Shown here in pieces: positions 17,198-26,642 of a stretch of 64,000 nt of DNA. The stretch comes from Brevundimonas fluminis (GTDB taxonomy: Bacteria > Pseudomonadota > Alphaproteobacteria > Caulobacterales > Caulobacteraceae). The position numbers and the translations under genes are program-made. Below the pieces are notes generated by a model. That model did not search any database, had not been told where the DNA came from, and saw only the letters and a program-made list of their open reading frames with translations. Within the stretch, counting starts at the first letter, position 1, and each line of letters begins with the position of its first letter. The DNA lies in the NCBI RefSeq assembly GCF_003934285.1, contig NZ_RQWJ01000002.1, forward strand, positions 682,001 through 746,000, read 5' to 3'.

Positions 17198-17770
17198 TTG
17201 ACCCGATCCAACCTGCGCACGGCCCTCATGGGCGGCGCCCTGCTGTCTCTCGGCCTGGTCGTCAGCGGCTGCGCCAGCCACCGCTTCGTGCGCGACAACG
17301 TCGCCGTGGTCGACCAGCGCGTCACCGGCGTCGAAGGCCGCGTGACCCGGGTGGAAGGCACCGCCGGCGAGGCCCTGGCCCGCGCCGACGCCGCCCACAA
17401 GCTGGCCGAAGGCAAGTTCCTGTACGAAGTGGTCCTGTCCGACGACTCGGTGAAGTTCCCGAACGACGCCAGCGACCTCTCGCCGGAAGCCGAGGCCCGC
17501 CTGGGCGAGCTGGCCCAGCGCCTGAAGGCCGAGAACCGCAACGTCTACCTGGAGATCCAGGGCTTCACCGACGCGGCAGGCGAAGAGGCCTATAACATGC
17601 AGCTGGGCGAGCAGCGCGCCGAGGCGGTGCGTCGCTATCTGAGCCTGCAGGGCGTGCCGCTGAACCGCATGGCGACCATCTCCTACGGCGAGACCAACCC
17701 GGTCGCGGACAACACGACCCGCGAAGGCCGCGCCCAGAACCGCCGCGTGGCGATCGTCGTCCTGTCGTAA
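17198..17770 (+). CDS. OmpA-family peptidoglycan-associated lipoprotein
   Basis: A 190-residue outer-membrane lipoprotein. Lipobox VSGC is at about residue 25, then a short coiled-coil-like segment (VVDQRVTGVEGRVTRVEG repeats). The C-terminal OmpA domain has the motifs LEIQGFTDAAG, NMQLGEQRAEAVRRYL and GRAQNRRVAIVV, whose Asp and Arg bind diaminopimelate in peptidoglycan. The start is TTG 17198 with GGAG nine bases upstream; no ATG in frame gives a signal peptide. It is a Pal-like anchor but lacks the usual tol neighbours. Confidence 0.9.
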   Translation: MTRSNLRTALMGGALLSLGLVVSGCASHRFVRDNVAVVDQRVTGVEGRVTRVEGTAGEALARADAAHKLAEGKFLYEVVLSDDSVKFPNDASDLSPEAEARLGELAQRLKAENRNVYLEIQGFTDAAGEEAYNMQLGEQRAEAVRRYLSLQGVPLNRMATISYGETNPVADNTTREGRAQNRRVAIVVLS

Positions 17771-17793
17771 GGGCTGGCGAACCCTGCGGATGC

Positions 17794-17826
17794 CCCCTAA
17801 TCGTCGGCGCGTCCGACGATTAGGGG
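17794..17826. promoter_or_regulatory. Perfect 14-bp inverted repeat over the frmA ribosome-binding site
   Basis: The arms 17794-17807 and 17813-17826 are perfect reverse complements separated by five bases. The right arm ends TTAGGGG, and the following bases complete GGGGAG, the only Shine-Dalgarno candidate for frmA (ATG at 17836). In RNA the hairpin would occlude the site; in DNA it is a candidate operator. It also lies 24 bp after the OmpA-lipoprotein stop but has no T tract, so a terminator is less likely. Confidence 0.6.
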
Positions 17827-17835
17827 AGCCCGCCC

Positions 17836-18942
<1,107 letters not shown>

Positions 18943-18952
18943 GAGAAGCGCG

Positions 18953-19354
18953 ATGGGGCGGTGGTACACCCGACCGGTGCTCTTCGTGACGGACGTCGAC
19001 GCGTCGCTGGAGTTCTACCGCCGCATGGGCTTCGTCGAGGCCTGGAAGTTCGCACAGGAAGGCTCGCCCGCCGCGCCCCCGACCGGACGGGCGGAGGGGG
19101 CCTCGATCGTCGCCCAGACCAGTCTCAATGACTGCGAGATCGTCTTCAGCCGCCAGCGGCCCGACCGGGTCGGCAAGGGGATGCTGTTCATCGAGCTGGT
19201 CGCCGACGACTGGAAGGCCCTGCCCGCGGCGCTCGAGGCCGGCGGCGTCCCGTTCCGCGAGGGCTGGTGGGGATACCGCTCGCTTATCGTCACCGATCCC
19301 GACGGCAACGAACTGTACTTTCCGGACCCGAGTGATCCGGGCGTCGCCCTCTGA
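18953..19354 (+). CDS. VOC-family protein (glyoxalase/bleomycin-resistance-like)
   Basis: A 133-residue vicinal-oxygen-chelate protein: RPVLFVTDVDASLEFYRRMGF is the typical first beta-alpha unit. The second half ends in YRSLIVTDPDGNELYFPDP, which carries the usual metal-binding Glu. It starts 10 bp after frmA and is likely co-transcribed. VOC proteins include glyoxalase I and drug-binding proteins; the formaldehyde-cluster context suggests a role with reactive aldehydes or glutathione adducts. That is inference. Confidence 0.85.
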   Translation: MGRWYTRPVLFVTDVDASLEFYRRMGFVEAWKFAQEGSPAAPPTGRAEGASIVAQTSLNDCEIVFSRQRPDRVGKGMLFIELVADDWKALPAALEAGGVPFREGWWGYRSLIVTDPDGNELYFPDPSDPGVAL

Positions 19355-19370
19355 GCTCTTGCACCTCGCA

Positions 19371-19400
19371 GTCAGTTCGCTAAAACAACTGACAGAACTG
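19371..19400. promoter_or_regulatory. Overlapping dyads upstream of second VOC gene
   Basis: GTCAGTT (19371-19377) and AACTGAC (19387-19393) are perfect inverted repeats around a 9-bp AT-rich centre. A second dyad, CAGTTC (19373-19378) with GAACTG (19395-19400), overlaps it. It lies 15 bp before the second VOC start and just before the GGGAGGG ribosome-binding site. It looks like a repressor operator; no regulator gene is adjacent. Confidence 0.45.
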
Positions 19401-19415
19401 CTCGGGAGGGATCGC

Positions 19416-19808
19416 ATGTTCACCCACGTCACCGTCGGCGCGAACGACGTCGAGGCGTCGCGCCGCTTCTATGACGCCGCGCTCGGCGCGCTGGGCGTCG
19501 AGCCGGCCAGCGGGCCGGACGCCAAGGGCCGCTATTGGTGGCGCACCCGCATGGGGGCCTTCGCCGTCGGCACGCCCATCGACGGCGAGCCCGCCTGTCA
19601 CGCCAACGGCGGCACCATCGGCTTTCACGCCAAAACGCCCGAGATGGTCCAGGCCTTCCACGACGCGGGCGCAGCCTCCGGCGGCACGGCCATCGAGGAC
19701 CCGCCGGGCGAGCGGAATGGGCCATTCGGCAAGCTGATCCTGGCGTATCTGCGCGACCCGTCCGGCAACAAGATCTGCGCCATGCACCGCCCGCAGAACG
19801 CGGGCTGA
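19416..19808 (+). CDS. VOC-family protein
   Basis: A 130-residue vicinal-oxygen-chelate protein, second in tandem. FTHVTVGANDVEASRRFYDAALGALGV is the first VOC unit, and AYLRDPSGNKICAMH closes the fold. The usual metal ligands look replaced (an Ile-Cys rather than Glu near the end), so it may not be a metal-dependent enzyme. The start is ATG 19416 after GGGAGGG. A 61-bp gap with an operator-like dyad separates it from the first VOC gene, so it could have its own promoter. Confidence 0.83.
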   Translation: MFTHVTVGANDVEASRRFYDAALGALGVEPASGPDAKGRYWWRTRMGAFAVGTPIDGEPACHANGGTIGFHAKTPEMVQAFHDAGAASGGTAIEDPPGERNGPFGKLILAYLRDPSGNKICAMHRPQNAG

Positions 19809-19878
19809 ACGATCTCAAAGCGCCCCGCACGTCCTCGATGGCGCTATGTTCGGCGGCCGCAGACATAGGAGCGCCGTT

Positions 19879-20577
19879 GTGAAGTTCGATGCCCAGAAAG
19901 CTCTGATCGCCTATTCCGGCGTGCTGACCGCCGTCATGGTCGGCGTCCTGGTATCAGGCGCCGCCCCCGACCGCTCGGCTGAATTCAGCCAGATCGACGT
20001 GCAACGCATAAATGTGCGCGAGCCGGACGGGACGCTCCGGATGGTCATTTCCAATCAGGCGTCGTTTCCCGGCATCCCGGTACGGGGGCGGGAATACCCG
20101 CACCCGAACCGCCGCACGGCCGGCATGCTGTTCATGAACGACGAGGGCACCGAAACCGGCGGCCTTATCTGGAGCGGGGGTGAGACCAATGGAGTGCGCC
20201 ACTCGACCGGGAGCCTGACCTTCGACCGCTATGAGCAGGATCAGGTGGTGCAGCTGTTCGAGGATGAGATGGGCGGCGCCCGCTCGTCGGGCGTGCGGGT
20301 CTTCGACCGGCCTGACGGCAGCATGGGCTTCGACCAGCTGGAACGTATCGGGGCCCTACCGGCGGAACAGCAGGCGGCGGCCTATGCGGAGGCCGGGTTC
20401 GGCGGCAAGCCGCGCGGCTTCTTCGGGCGGCAATCCGACGGAGCCTCGGCCGTGGTCCTGCGTGACGGGGAGGGGCGACCGCGTCTGCGCATGACCGTGA
20501 CGGCCGACGGCGCCGCGAAGATCGACTTTCTGGATGAAACGGGTCAGGTGTCGCGCACCCTGACGCCGGAGGACTGA
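19879..20577 (+). CDS. Membrane-anchored protein of unknown function
   Basis: A 232-residue protein with one N-terminal hydrophobic helix (LIAYSGVLTAVMVGVLVSG) and an extracytoplasmic domain rich in short repeats of D-G-x-x-R-hydrophobic type (EPDGTLRMVISN, GEGRPRLRMTV, DGAAKIDFLDETG). Such repeats suggest a small beta-propeller or beta-sandwich. The start is GTG 19879 with AGGAG eight bases upstream. Its stop overlaps the fghA start (TGATG). I do not recognise the family. Its position inside the formaldehyde cluster is the only functional hint. Confidence 0.7.
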   Translation: MKFDAQKALIAYSGVLTAVMVGVLVSGAAPDRSAEFSQIDVQRINVREPDGTLRMVISNQASFPGIPVRGREYPHPNRRTAGMLFMNDEGTETGGLIWSGGETNGVRHSTGSLTFDRYEQDQVVQLFEDEMGGARSSGVRVFDRPDGSMGFDQLERIGALPAEQQAAAYAEAGFGGKPRGFFGRQSDGASAVVLRDGEGRPRLRMTVTADGAAKIDFLDETGQVSRTLTPED

Positions 20578-21410
20578 TGCAGACGGTCAAACAGCACGCC
20601 GTCCACGGCGGCACGCTGCGCTATCTGAAGCACGACAGCGCCGTCACCGGCACGCCCATGACCCTGTCGGTCTTCGTCCCGCCGGGCGAGGGCCCGTTCC
20701 CGGTGCTGATCTGGCTGTCGGGCCTGACCTGCACCGAGGACAATTTCACCACCAAGGCCGGCGCCTACCAATCGGCCGCGGAACATGGCTTGATCGTCGT
20801 CGCGCCGGACACTTCGCCCCGCGGCCCGGGCGTGGCCGACGACCCGGCTTATGACCTCGGGCAGGGGGCGGGCTTCTACGTCGACGCCACCCAGGCGCCG
20901 TGGGCGCCGAACTTCCGCATGGAGACCTACGTCACGGACGAGTTGATCGCCCTGATCGATGCGGAGTTTCCCACCACGAAGACCCGCTCCATCTCCGGCC
21001 ACTCAATGGGGGGGCATGGGGCGCTGACGCTGGCGCTGAACCATCCCGAACTGTTCCAGTCGGTCTCGGCCTTCGCGCCGATCTCCAGTCCGACCCGCTG
21101 CCCGTGGGGCGAGAAGGCGCTGGGCGCCTATCTCGGCGACGACCGCCGCGCTTGGTCCCGCCACGACGCGGCGCTGCGGATCGAAGGCGGAGCGGCCCAC
21201 GGCGTCTACGACGACCTCCTTGTCGACCAGGGCGACGCCGACCCCTTCCTGACCGAACAGCTGAAGCCCGACCTGCTGGTCGAAGCGGCGCGGGCCTCGG
21301 GCCAGAAACTGACCCTGCGGATGCAGCCTGGCTACGACCACAGCTACTTCTTCATGGCCAGCTTCATCGCCGACCACGTGGCGTTTCACGCCCGGCGGCT
21401 TAAAGGCTGA
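20577..21410 (+). CDS. fghA: S-formylglutathione hydrolase
   Basis: A 277-residue alpha/beta hydrolase (esterase D family) that hydrolyses S-formylglutathione to formate and glutathione, completing glutathione-dependent formaldehyde detoxification begun by FrmA. The early YLSGLTC-type loop reads [13 protein letters not shown], the nucleophile elbow is [11 protein letters not shown], and the late GYDHSYFFM supplies the catalytic His. Length and motifs are canonical. It shares TGATG with the gene before and is followed 3 bp later by a small ORF. Confidence 0.96.
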   Translation: MQTVKQHAVHGGTLRYLKHDSAVTGTPMTLSVFVPPGEGPFPVLIWLSGLTCTEDNFTTKAGAYQSAAEHGLIVVAPDTSPRGPGVADDPAYDLGQGAGFYVDATQAPWAPNFRMETYVTDELIALIDAEFPTTKTRSISGHSMGGHGALTLALNHPELFQSVSAFAPISSPTRCPWGEKALGAYLGDDRRAWSRHDAALRIEGGAAHGVYDDLLVDQGDADPFLTEQLKPDLLVEAARASGQKLTLRMQPGYDHSYFFMASFIADHVAFHARRLKG

Positions 21411-21413
21411 CGG

Positions 21414-21638
21414 ATGACCGCACCCGACCACACCGAGATGTTCGCCGCCCTGTGCCGCGAGGTGGGCTTCTGCCTGCACGAGAAGGGCGAGGCGCGCGTG
21501 ATCGCCGCACTGCCCCAGGGACTGGACGCCGCCGTGCGCGCCGTTCTGGCGGCCGAGGGCGTGGACGAGCCGAACGCGCCGGGCGACCTGAAGCGCGCCA
21601 TCCGCGACTGCCTGAAGGCCAACCTGCCGCAGGCCTGA
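21414..21638 (+). CDS. Small hypothetical protein
   Basis: A 74-residue soluble helical protein starting [30 protein letters not shown] and ending CLKANLPQA; three cysteines. It starts 3 bp after the fghA stop, so it is probably the last gene of that operon. No family recognised. The rhythm of charged and hydrophobic residues and the tight spacing argue for a real gene. Confidence 0.6.
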   Translation: MTAPDHTEMFAALCREVGFCLHEKGEARVIAALPQGLDAAVRAVLAAEGVDEPNAPGDLKRAIRDCLKANLPQA

Positions 21639-21727
21639 CCGGAACGGAATCCGGCCGCCGTCGCTTGGGTTTTCAGCCCCGGCGCCTATCTGCAGCGCCT
21701 CAGGAACCCCAAGAACGGAGCCTTCCC

Positions 21728-22336
21728 ATGGCCTTCACCCTGCCGCCCCTGCCTTACGCTTACGACGCGCTGGAACCGGCCATCGACAAGGAGACGATGA
21801 CCTTCCACCACGACAAGCATCACCAGACCTACGTCGACAATCTGAACAAGGCCGTCGACGCCGACCCGGCCCTGCAGGGCAAGTCGCTGGAAGAGCTGTT
21901 CGCGACGACGTCGAAGCTGCCCAAGGCGGTGCGCAACAACGGCGGCGGGCACTGGAACCACAGCCTGTTCTGGGAGCTGTTGGCGCCTGAGGGTCAGACC
22001 GGCGAACCGTCGGCGGAGCTGAAGGCCGCCATCGACCGCGATCTGGGCGGTTTCGACAAGTTTAAGGAAGACTTCAACGCCGCCGGCGCCGGCCAGTTCG
22101 GCTCCGGCTGGGCCTGGCTGATCGTCCAGGACGGCAAGCTGAAGGTCACCTCGACCCCCAATCAGGACAATCCGCTGATGGACGTCGCGGACGAGAAGGG
22201 GACCGTGGTCCTGGGCGCCGACGTGTGGGAGCACGCCTATTATCTGAAATACCAGAACCGCCGCGCCGACTATCTGAAGGCCTTCTGGTCGGTGGTGAAC
22301 TGGAACAAGGTCAACGCGCTGTTCGCCGCGGCCTGA
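21728..22336 (+). CDS. Superoxide dismutase, Fe/Mn family (Mn-type signature)
   Basis: A 202-residue enzyme that dismutates superoxide to oxygen and peroxide. Metal ligands are visible: His in [16 protein letters not shown], His in [10 protein letters not shown], and the Asp/His of [17 protein letters not shown] before HWNHSLFW and Gln in TPNQDNPLM are the positions where Mn enzymes carry Gly and Gln, so manganese (or cambialistic) use is predicted; Fe enzymes place Gln in the first motif. No export signal, so cytoplasmic. It has its own 89-bp upstream region. Confidence 0.93.
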   Translation: MAFTLPPLPYAYDALEPAIDKETMTFHHDKHHQTYVDNLNKAVDADPALQGKSLEELFATTSKLPKAVRNNGGGHWNHSLFWELLAPEGQTGEPSAELKAAIDRDLGGFDKFKEDFNAAGAGQFGSGWAWLIVQDGKLKVTSTPNQDNPLMDVADEKGTVVLGADVWEHAYYLKYQNRRADYLKAFWSVVNWNKVNALFAAA

Positions 22337-22436
22337 CGTCGCGGGGGCCGGACCGTCGCGGAAACTTCACCGCGGCGGTCTGGCGCCGGGCCGAAGCCTG
22401 ACCATATCGACTCCCGAACTCCTGGGAGGCTGATCC

Positions 22437-23381
22437 ATGACCGCGCATTTCAAGCTCGCCGCCGCCGCCGCGGCGCTCTCGGCCCTGCTGGCCGCCTGTT
22501 CCCCCGCCGCCGAGAAGACGGAAGGCGCCGACACGGCGGCTGCGGCGGTCCAGGCCGGCGCCGACGTCCAGCCGTTCAAGGTCGGCGCGCTGGACGTCAT
22601 CGCCCTGCGCGACGGCGGCATGACCGGCGTGCCCAACGACAACAAGATCCTCGGCGTCGGCCGCACGCCGGAGGAGGTCGCGGCCGTCCTGACCGCCGCC
22701 GGCCTGCCGGGCGACAGCTTCGACCTGTCGATCCAGCCGCTGCTGGTGCGCGACGGCGACGCCGTGGTCCTGATCGACGCGGGGGCGGGCGCCGGCATGG
22801 GCGCGGGCGCGGGCAAGCTTCCGGCGTCGCTGGCCTCGGCCGGCGTTCAGCCGGGTCAGGTCACGGACGTCCTGATCTCGCACGGCCACGGCGACCATGT
22901 CGGCGGCCTGGTCACGGCCGACGGGGCCCTGACCTTTCCCAACGCCACCATCCGCATGACCGAGGCCGAATGGACCGCGCTGAAGGCGGACGCGTCCATG
23001 GCCGCCGTCGTCGCCGCCATCACGCCGAAGGTGGAGACCTTCGCGGCGAACGCGCAGGTCACGCCCTCCATCAAGGCCTACGCCATCGACGGACACACGC
23101 CCGGCCACACCGGCTATGAGATCGCCTCAGGCTCCGAGCGGCTGCTCTACATCGGCGACATGGCGCATCATCACGTCATCTCGGTGCAGCGCCCCGACTG
23201 GCGCATCCAGTTCGACGGCGACGCCCCGACCGCGCAGGCCAGCCGCAAGGCCGTCTTCGGCCGCGCCGCCGACGAGAACCTGCGCCTCTACGCCGTCCAC
23301 TTCCCCTTCCCGGGCCTGGGCCGCGTGCGCCGCGAGGGCGAGACCTTCGTCTGGGTCCCGGAAACGCCCGCCCAACCTTGA
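22437..23381 (+). CDS. MBL-fold metallohydrolase lipoprotein
   Basis: A 314-residue exported protein with lipobox LAAC (about residue 21). The metallo-beta-lactamase fold is shown by ISHGHGDHVGG (H-x-H-x-D-H), IDGHTPGHTGYEI and YIGDMAHHHVI, supplying two zinc sites. It resembles the exported MBL proteins near quorum-quenching lactonases and beta-lactamase-like hydrolases; the substrate is unknown. An 11-base gap after GGGAGG gives a good start. A weak hairpin terminator follows at 23390-23413. Confidence 0.88.
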   Translation: MTAHFKLAAAAAALSALLAACSPAAEKTEGADTAAAAVQAGADVQPFKVGALDVIALRDGGMTGVPNDNKILGVGRTPEEVAAVLTAAGLPGDSFDLSIQPLLVRDGDAVVLIDAGAGAGMGAGAGKLPASLASAGVQPGQVTDVLISHGHGDHVGGLVTADGALTFPNATIRMTEAEWTALKADASMAAVVAAITPKVETFAANAQVTPSIKAYAIDGHTPGHTGYEIASGSERLLYIGDMAHHHVISVQRPDWRIQFDGDAPTAQASRKAVFGRAADENLRLYAVHFPFPGLGRVRREGETFVWVPETPAQP

Positions 23382-23389
23382 CGAACCGG

Positions 23390-23413
23390 GGCGGGGCCGT
23401 CATAAGCCCCGCC
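23390..23413 (+). terminator. Weak hairpin terminator
   Basis: Eight-bp perfect GC stem (23390-23397 with 23406-23413) with an 8-nt loop, nine bases after the MBL-lipoprotein stop. Only TT follows, so the termination efficiency is uncertain. Confidence 0.45.
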
Positions 23414-23531
23414 TTCACGCCACCGACCCCGTCGGCGGCGCGAGACCACTACGGACGATGCGTGGACCGCCGTTGAGATCGCATTCCCACTCCCGGGGAT
23501 GCCGGGCCGCATCAGCATAGAGAGACGACGT

Positions 23532-24149
23532 ATGTCGAAGCGCCACAGCGCCAAGTACAAGATCGACCGCGCCATGGGTGAAAACCTGTGGGGCCGGTCC
23601 AAGTCCCCGGTCAACAAGCGCAGCTACGGCCCCGGCCAGCACGGCCAGCGCCGCAAGTCCAAGGTCTCGGACTTCGGCCTGCAGCTGAAGGCCAAGCAGA
23701 AGCTGAAGGGCTACTACGGCAACATCACCGAGAAGCAGTTCGCCAAGACCTATGAGCTGGCGGCCCGCAAGAAGGGCAACACCGCCGAGGCCCTGATCGG
23801 CCTGCTGGAAGCCCGACTGGACGCCGTGGTCTACCGCGCCAAGTTCGTGCCGACCGTCTGGGCCGCGCGCCAATTCGTGAACCACGGCCACGTCACCGTG
23901 AACGGCAAGAAGGTGAACATCGCCTCCTACTCCGTGAAGATCGGCGACGTCGTCGAGGTCAAGGAAAAGAGCCGCAACATGGCCCTGGTCCTCGAAGCCC
24001 AGCAGTCGTCGGAACGCGACGTGCCGGACTATCTGGAGATCGGCGACCGCGGTTTCTCGGTCCGCTACGTCCGCGTCCCGGAACTGGCCGACGTGCCGTT
24101 CCCGGTGAAGATGGAGCCGAACCTGGTCGTGGAATACTACGCTTCGTAA
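23532..24149 (+). CDS. rpsD: 30S ribosomal protein S4
   Basis: A 205-residue primary 16S rRNA-binding protein that nucleates assembly of the 30S body. The N-terminus [21 protein letters not shown] is typical of alphaproteobacterial S4. The S4 RNA-binding domain is clear ([35 protein letters not shown]). It is monocistronic here, as in other Caulobacterales, with a strong terminator after it. The zinc-cysteine N-terminus found in some S4 proteins is absent. Confidence 0.98.
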   Translation: MSKRHSAKYKIDRAMGENLWGRSKSPVNKRSYGPGQHGQRRKSKVSDFGLQLKAKQKLKGYYGNITEKQFAKTYELAARKKGNTAEALIGLLEARLDAVVYRAKFVPTVWAARQFVNHGHVTVNGKKVNIASYSVKIGDVVEVKEKSRNMALVLEAQQSSERDVPDYLEIGDRGFSVRYVRVPELADVPFPVKMEPNLVVEYYAS

Positions 24150-24171
24150 GGCGGCCAGATCGAAGAACGCG

Positions 24172-24200
24172 AAAGGCCCTGCTCCGGCGGGGCCTTTTTC
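24172..24200 (+). terminator. Rho-independent terminator of rpsD
   Basis: An 11-bp stem including one G-T pair (24172-24182 with 24187-24197) with a TCCG loop is followed by TTTTT. Preceding A residues mirror the T tract. It lies 22 bp after the rpsD stop. Confidence 0.85.
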
Positions 24201-24274
24201 GTTTCCGAAGGTTCCGTCGGGGCCGGAATCCGGGCATGTTGCCGCTACGTCAGCGTCTCGTCGGGGAGATCGCC

Positions 24275-24664
24275 ATGCGCGCCGCCAGCTTCGCCCTCGT
24301 TGCCCTTTCCGCCGTCGCCCTGTCCGGCTGCGGCCTGACGCGCCTGCTGGATCGCGGCGAGCCGGCGCCGACGGCCGAACTGGACCCGGCCGTCCACGCC
24401 GCCGCGGTCTCCGGCGACCGCGCCGTGGTGTGGGTCGCGTCCAACGGCTGCACCGACAAGGCAAGCCTCAGCGCCGTGGTCCAGCGCCGCCACGACGGCC
24501 CGCAGCTGGTGCTGTCGCGCCTGCGCCCCGACGACTGCGGCCGGCCGCAGTCGGTGGAGATGACCTGGACGTTTGAAGAGCTGGGGCTGAAGTCGGGCGA
24601 AAGCCTGACGATCGCGAACCCCTATCGCCGTCCGCCCGACGCCATCGACGTCGCCGCCCGCTGA
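24275..24664 (+). CDS. Small lipoprotein of unknown function
   Basis: A 129-residue predicted lipoprotein with lipobox LSGC (Cys19) and a mature domain containing VVWVASNGCTDKASL and RPDDCGRPQSVEMTWTFEEL. Two cysteines probably form a disulfide. The start is ATG 24275, since GGGGAG precedes it and the longer frame lacks a signal peptide. It is convergent with the thioesterase gene, 4 bp apart. Not recognised, but the pattern (N-G-C-T-D-K) recurs in Caulobacterales hypothetical proteins as I remember them. Confidence 0.65.
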   Translation: MRAASFALVALSAVALSGCGLTRLLDRGEPAPTAELDPAVHAAAVSGDRAVVWVASNGCTDKASLSAVVQRRHDGPQLVLSRLRPDDCGRPQSVEMTWTFEELGLKSGESLTIANPYRRPPDAIDVAAR

Positions 24665-24668
24665 CGCG

Positions 24669-25097
24669 TCAGGCGCGCTCGAAGGCGGGAAGCATGTCCG
24701 CGGGGATGCGGTGCGGCCGCATGGTCGCGGCGTCCACCAGCACCCATTCCGTCACGCCCTGGGCGCACAGCCGGCCCTCGCCGTCCTCGATGCGGACGTA
24801 GCGGTTGAAGCGCGGACCCTGCGGCTCGCCCACCCAGGTGCGGGCCTTGACCCCGGTCGCGTCCGGGGGCAGCGGGCGGAAATAGTCGACCTCATGCCGC
24901 GTGCCGACCCACGACCACTTCGCCCGCGTCTCGGCGTCGAAGCGGGCGTTCCAGTGCGCCGTGCCCGCGTCCTGCAGCCAGCCGACGTAGACCACGTTGT
25001 TCACGTGCCCGTTCTCGTCGATGTGCTCGGGCCGGACCTCCAGCGGCAGCTCGAAGATCTCCCTGTCCGGACGCGGCTCCAGCTGCGCGCGCGGCAT
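24669..25097 (-). CDS. Acyl-CoA thioesterase (4HBT/hotdog family)
   Basis: A 142-residue hotdog-fold thioesterase that hydrolyses acyl-CoA to free acid and CoA. The diagnostic HIDENGHVNNVVYVGWLQDA matches the D-x3-G-H-V-N-N active-site motif of the 4-hydroxybenzoyl-CoA thioesterase / YbgC-FadM subgroup. WSWVGTRHEVDYFRPL is the second strand region. It lies 6 bp downstream of the glutaredoxin gene and is likely co-transcribed. Preferred acyl chain unknown. Confidence 0.87.
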   Translation of the reverse strand: MPRAQLEPRPDREIFELPLEVRPEHIDENGHVNNVVYVGWLQDAGTAHWNARFDAETRAKWSWVGTRHEVDYFRPLPPDATGVKARTWVGEPQGPRFNRYVRIEDGEGRLCAQGVTEWVLVDAATMRPHRIPADMLPAFERA

Positions 25098-25103
25098 CCG
25101 GCG

Positions 25104-25451
25104 TCAGGCCTCGCCGAGGGGCACGCCCTTGTCGTTCAGCAGGGCGGTCAGCTCCCCCGCCTGGAACATCTCGCGCACGATGTCCGATCCGCCGACGAAC
25201 TCGCCCTTCACGTACAGCTGCGGGATGGTCGGCCAGTCGGTGAAGACCTTGACGCCTTCGCGCAGGGCGTCGTCCTGCAGCACGTCCACGCCGACGAACG
25301 GCGCGCCGACGTGGTCGAGGATCTGCACGGCCTGCGCCGAGAAGCCGCAGCGCGGCGCGTCCGGGGTGCCCTTCATGAACAGCACCACGTCGTGGTCTCC
25401 CACGGTTTTCGCGATGAAGGCGTGGACGGGGTCGGCGGAAGCGTCGGTCAC
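25104..25451 (-). CDS. grxD: Monothiol glutaredoxin, Grx4 type
   Basis: A 115-residue CGFS monothiol glutaredoxin (PRCGFS, Cys35) that binds a glutathione-ligated [2Fe-2S] cluster and passes it to apo-proteins. Conserved KGTP before the active site, WPTIPQLYV with the cis-proline and GGSDIVREMF fit the family exactly. BolA, its usual partner in [2Fe-2S] heterodimers, is encoded 2.1 kb away on the same strand (27569-27808). It lies upstream of the thioesterase gene. Confidence 0.95.
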   Translation of the reverse strand: MTDASADPVHAFIAKTVGDHDVVLFMKGTPDAPRCGFSAQAVQILDHVGAPFVGVDVLQDDALREGVKVFTDWPTIPQLYVKGEFVGGSDIVREMFQAGELTALLNDKGVPLGEA

Positions 25452-25562
25452 GGCAGGGCCTTTCAGGTTCGTGGCTCAGGTATGGAGGCGAGGCGGCGGG
25501 GTCAAGCGACGGAACGGCGCGCGTCACGGCCGCGTTTGTCGGCGGTCAATCCCGGAGAGCGC

Positions 25563-26639
25563 ATGCCGACCCCAGTTCCTCGCAAGGGCATGCCCTCGCC
25601 CCGACTGAACCGCGAGGACTTCACCGCCCGATTCCTGAGCCGGTTCGCCGACCCGGCCTTCGGCGCCCTGGCGGCCGAGCTGGAGAAGATCGCCGGCGTG
25701 GCGTGGGAGGCCTACGACGAGGGGCGCAAGTCGCCGGTGACGCGCAAGGCGGGCCCCGGTTACGCGGATCCGGACTACCACCTGTCGGTCGACTGGATCG
25801 CCGCGAAGGAGATGATCGACCAGGCCCGCGCGCGCTTTGAGGATGCCGACGGCCCGCTGCGCGTCCTGCTGATCAACGGCTCGTCGCGCTCCGAGCACAC
25901 CTGCCCCGGCGAGATGTCCAAGTCGTACCGCTTGGTCCAGCTGGCCGAGACGACGCTGAATGAAGCCGGGATCGAGACCACGATCCTGGACCTTTCGCGC
26001 CTGTCCAGCGAGTTCGGCCGCGACATCCACCCGTGCAAGGCCTGCTTCTCGACGGCGGCCGCGCTCTGTCACTTTCCCTGCAGCTGCTACCCGAACTATT
26101 CGCTGGGCCAGGTCCACGACTGGATGAACGACATCTATCCGATGTGGATGGAGGCCCATGGCGTCTTCATCGTCACGCCGGTCAACTGGTACCAGGTGTC
26201 CTCGCCGATGAAGCTGATGATGGACAGGCTGGTCTGCGCCGACGGCGGCAACCCCGACCCGACCCTGACCCACGGCAAGGACGCGAGGAAGGCGAAGGAA
26301 GAAGAGCTGAAGGGCTGGGACTATCCCCGTCATCTTCAGGGACGCGTCTTCTCGGTCGTGGTCCATGGGGACGTGGAGGGTGCGGAGAACGTGCGGCGCT
26401 CGGTCTCCGACTGGCTCAAGTTCATGAAGTTCACGCCCGCCGGCCCGGACGCGGAGATCGATCGGTACATCGGCTATTGGGAGCCCTACGCCACGAGCCA
26501 CGACGCGCTGGATCGCGATCGGGGCATGCAGGCCGAGGTGCGGATCGCGGCGGAACAGCTGGGTCGCGCCCTGAAGGCCCGGCGCGCGGGCGAGCTGGTC
26601 ACGACGTATGAGGGCCTGGAGAGTCCCCGCCAGAAATAG
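25563..26639 (+). CDS. Flavodoxin-fold NAD(P)H-dependent oxidoreductase with Cys-rich motif
   Basis: A 358-residue protein. A 100-residue N-terminal extension of unknown fold precedes an NADPH-dependent FMN-reductase / flavodoxin domain: LLINGSSRSEHTCPGEMSK is the FMN phosphate loop and VFIVTPVNWYQVSSPMKLMMDRL the flavin-binding segment. Between them HPCKACFSTAALCHFPCSCYPN holds five cysteines (C-x2-C-x8-C-x3-C-x-C), reminiscent of iron-sulfur flavoproteins. Start ATG 25563 with GGAGAG nearby. Likely reduces quinones or other small molecules; electron acceptor unknown. Confidence 0.8.
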   Translation: MPTPVPRKGMPSPRLNREDFTARFLSRFADPAFGALAAELEKIAGVAWEAYDEGRKSPVTRKAGPGYADPDYHLSVDWIAAKEMIDQARARFEDADGPLRVLLINGSSRSEHTCPGEMSKSYRLVQLAETTLNEAGIETTILDLSRLSSEFGRDIHPCKACFSTAAALCHFPCSCYPNYSLGQVHDWMNDIYPMWMEAHGVFIVTPVNWYQVSSPMKLMMDRLVCADGGNPDPTLTHGKDARKAKEEELKGWDYPRHLQGRVFSVVVHGDVEGAENVRRSVSDWLKFMKFTPAGPDAEIDRYIGYWEPYATSHDALDRDRGMQAEVRIAAEQLGRALKARRAGELVTTYEGLESPRQK

Positions 26640-26642
26640 GGG

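Noticed and set aside
17794..17826. The inverted repeat as a normal rho-independent terminator of the OmpA-type gene
   Set aside because: There is no T tract after either arm, and it overlaps the frmA ribosome-binding site.
19416..19808. Glyoxalase I assignment for the second VOC protein
   Set aside because: The terminal metal-ligand Glu typical of glyoxalase I is not seen; only the VOC fold is supported.
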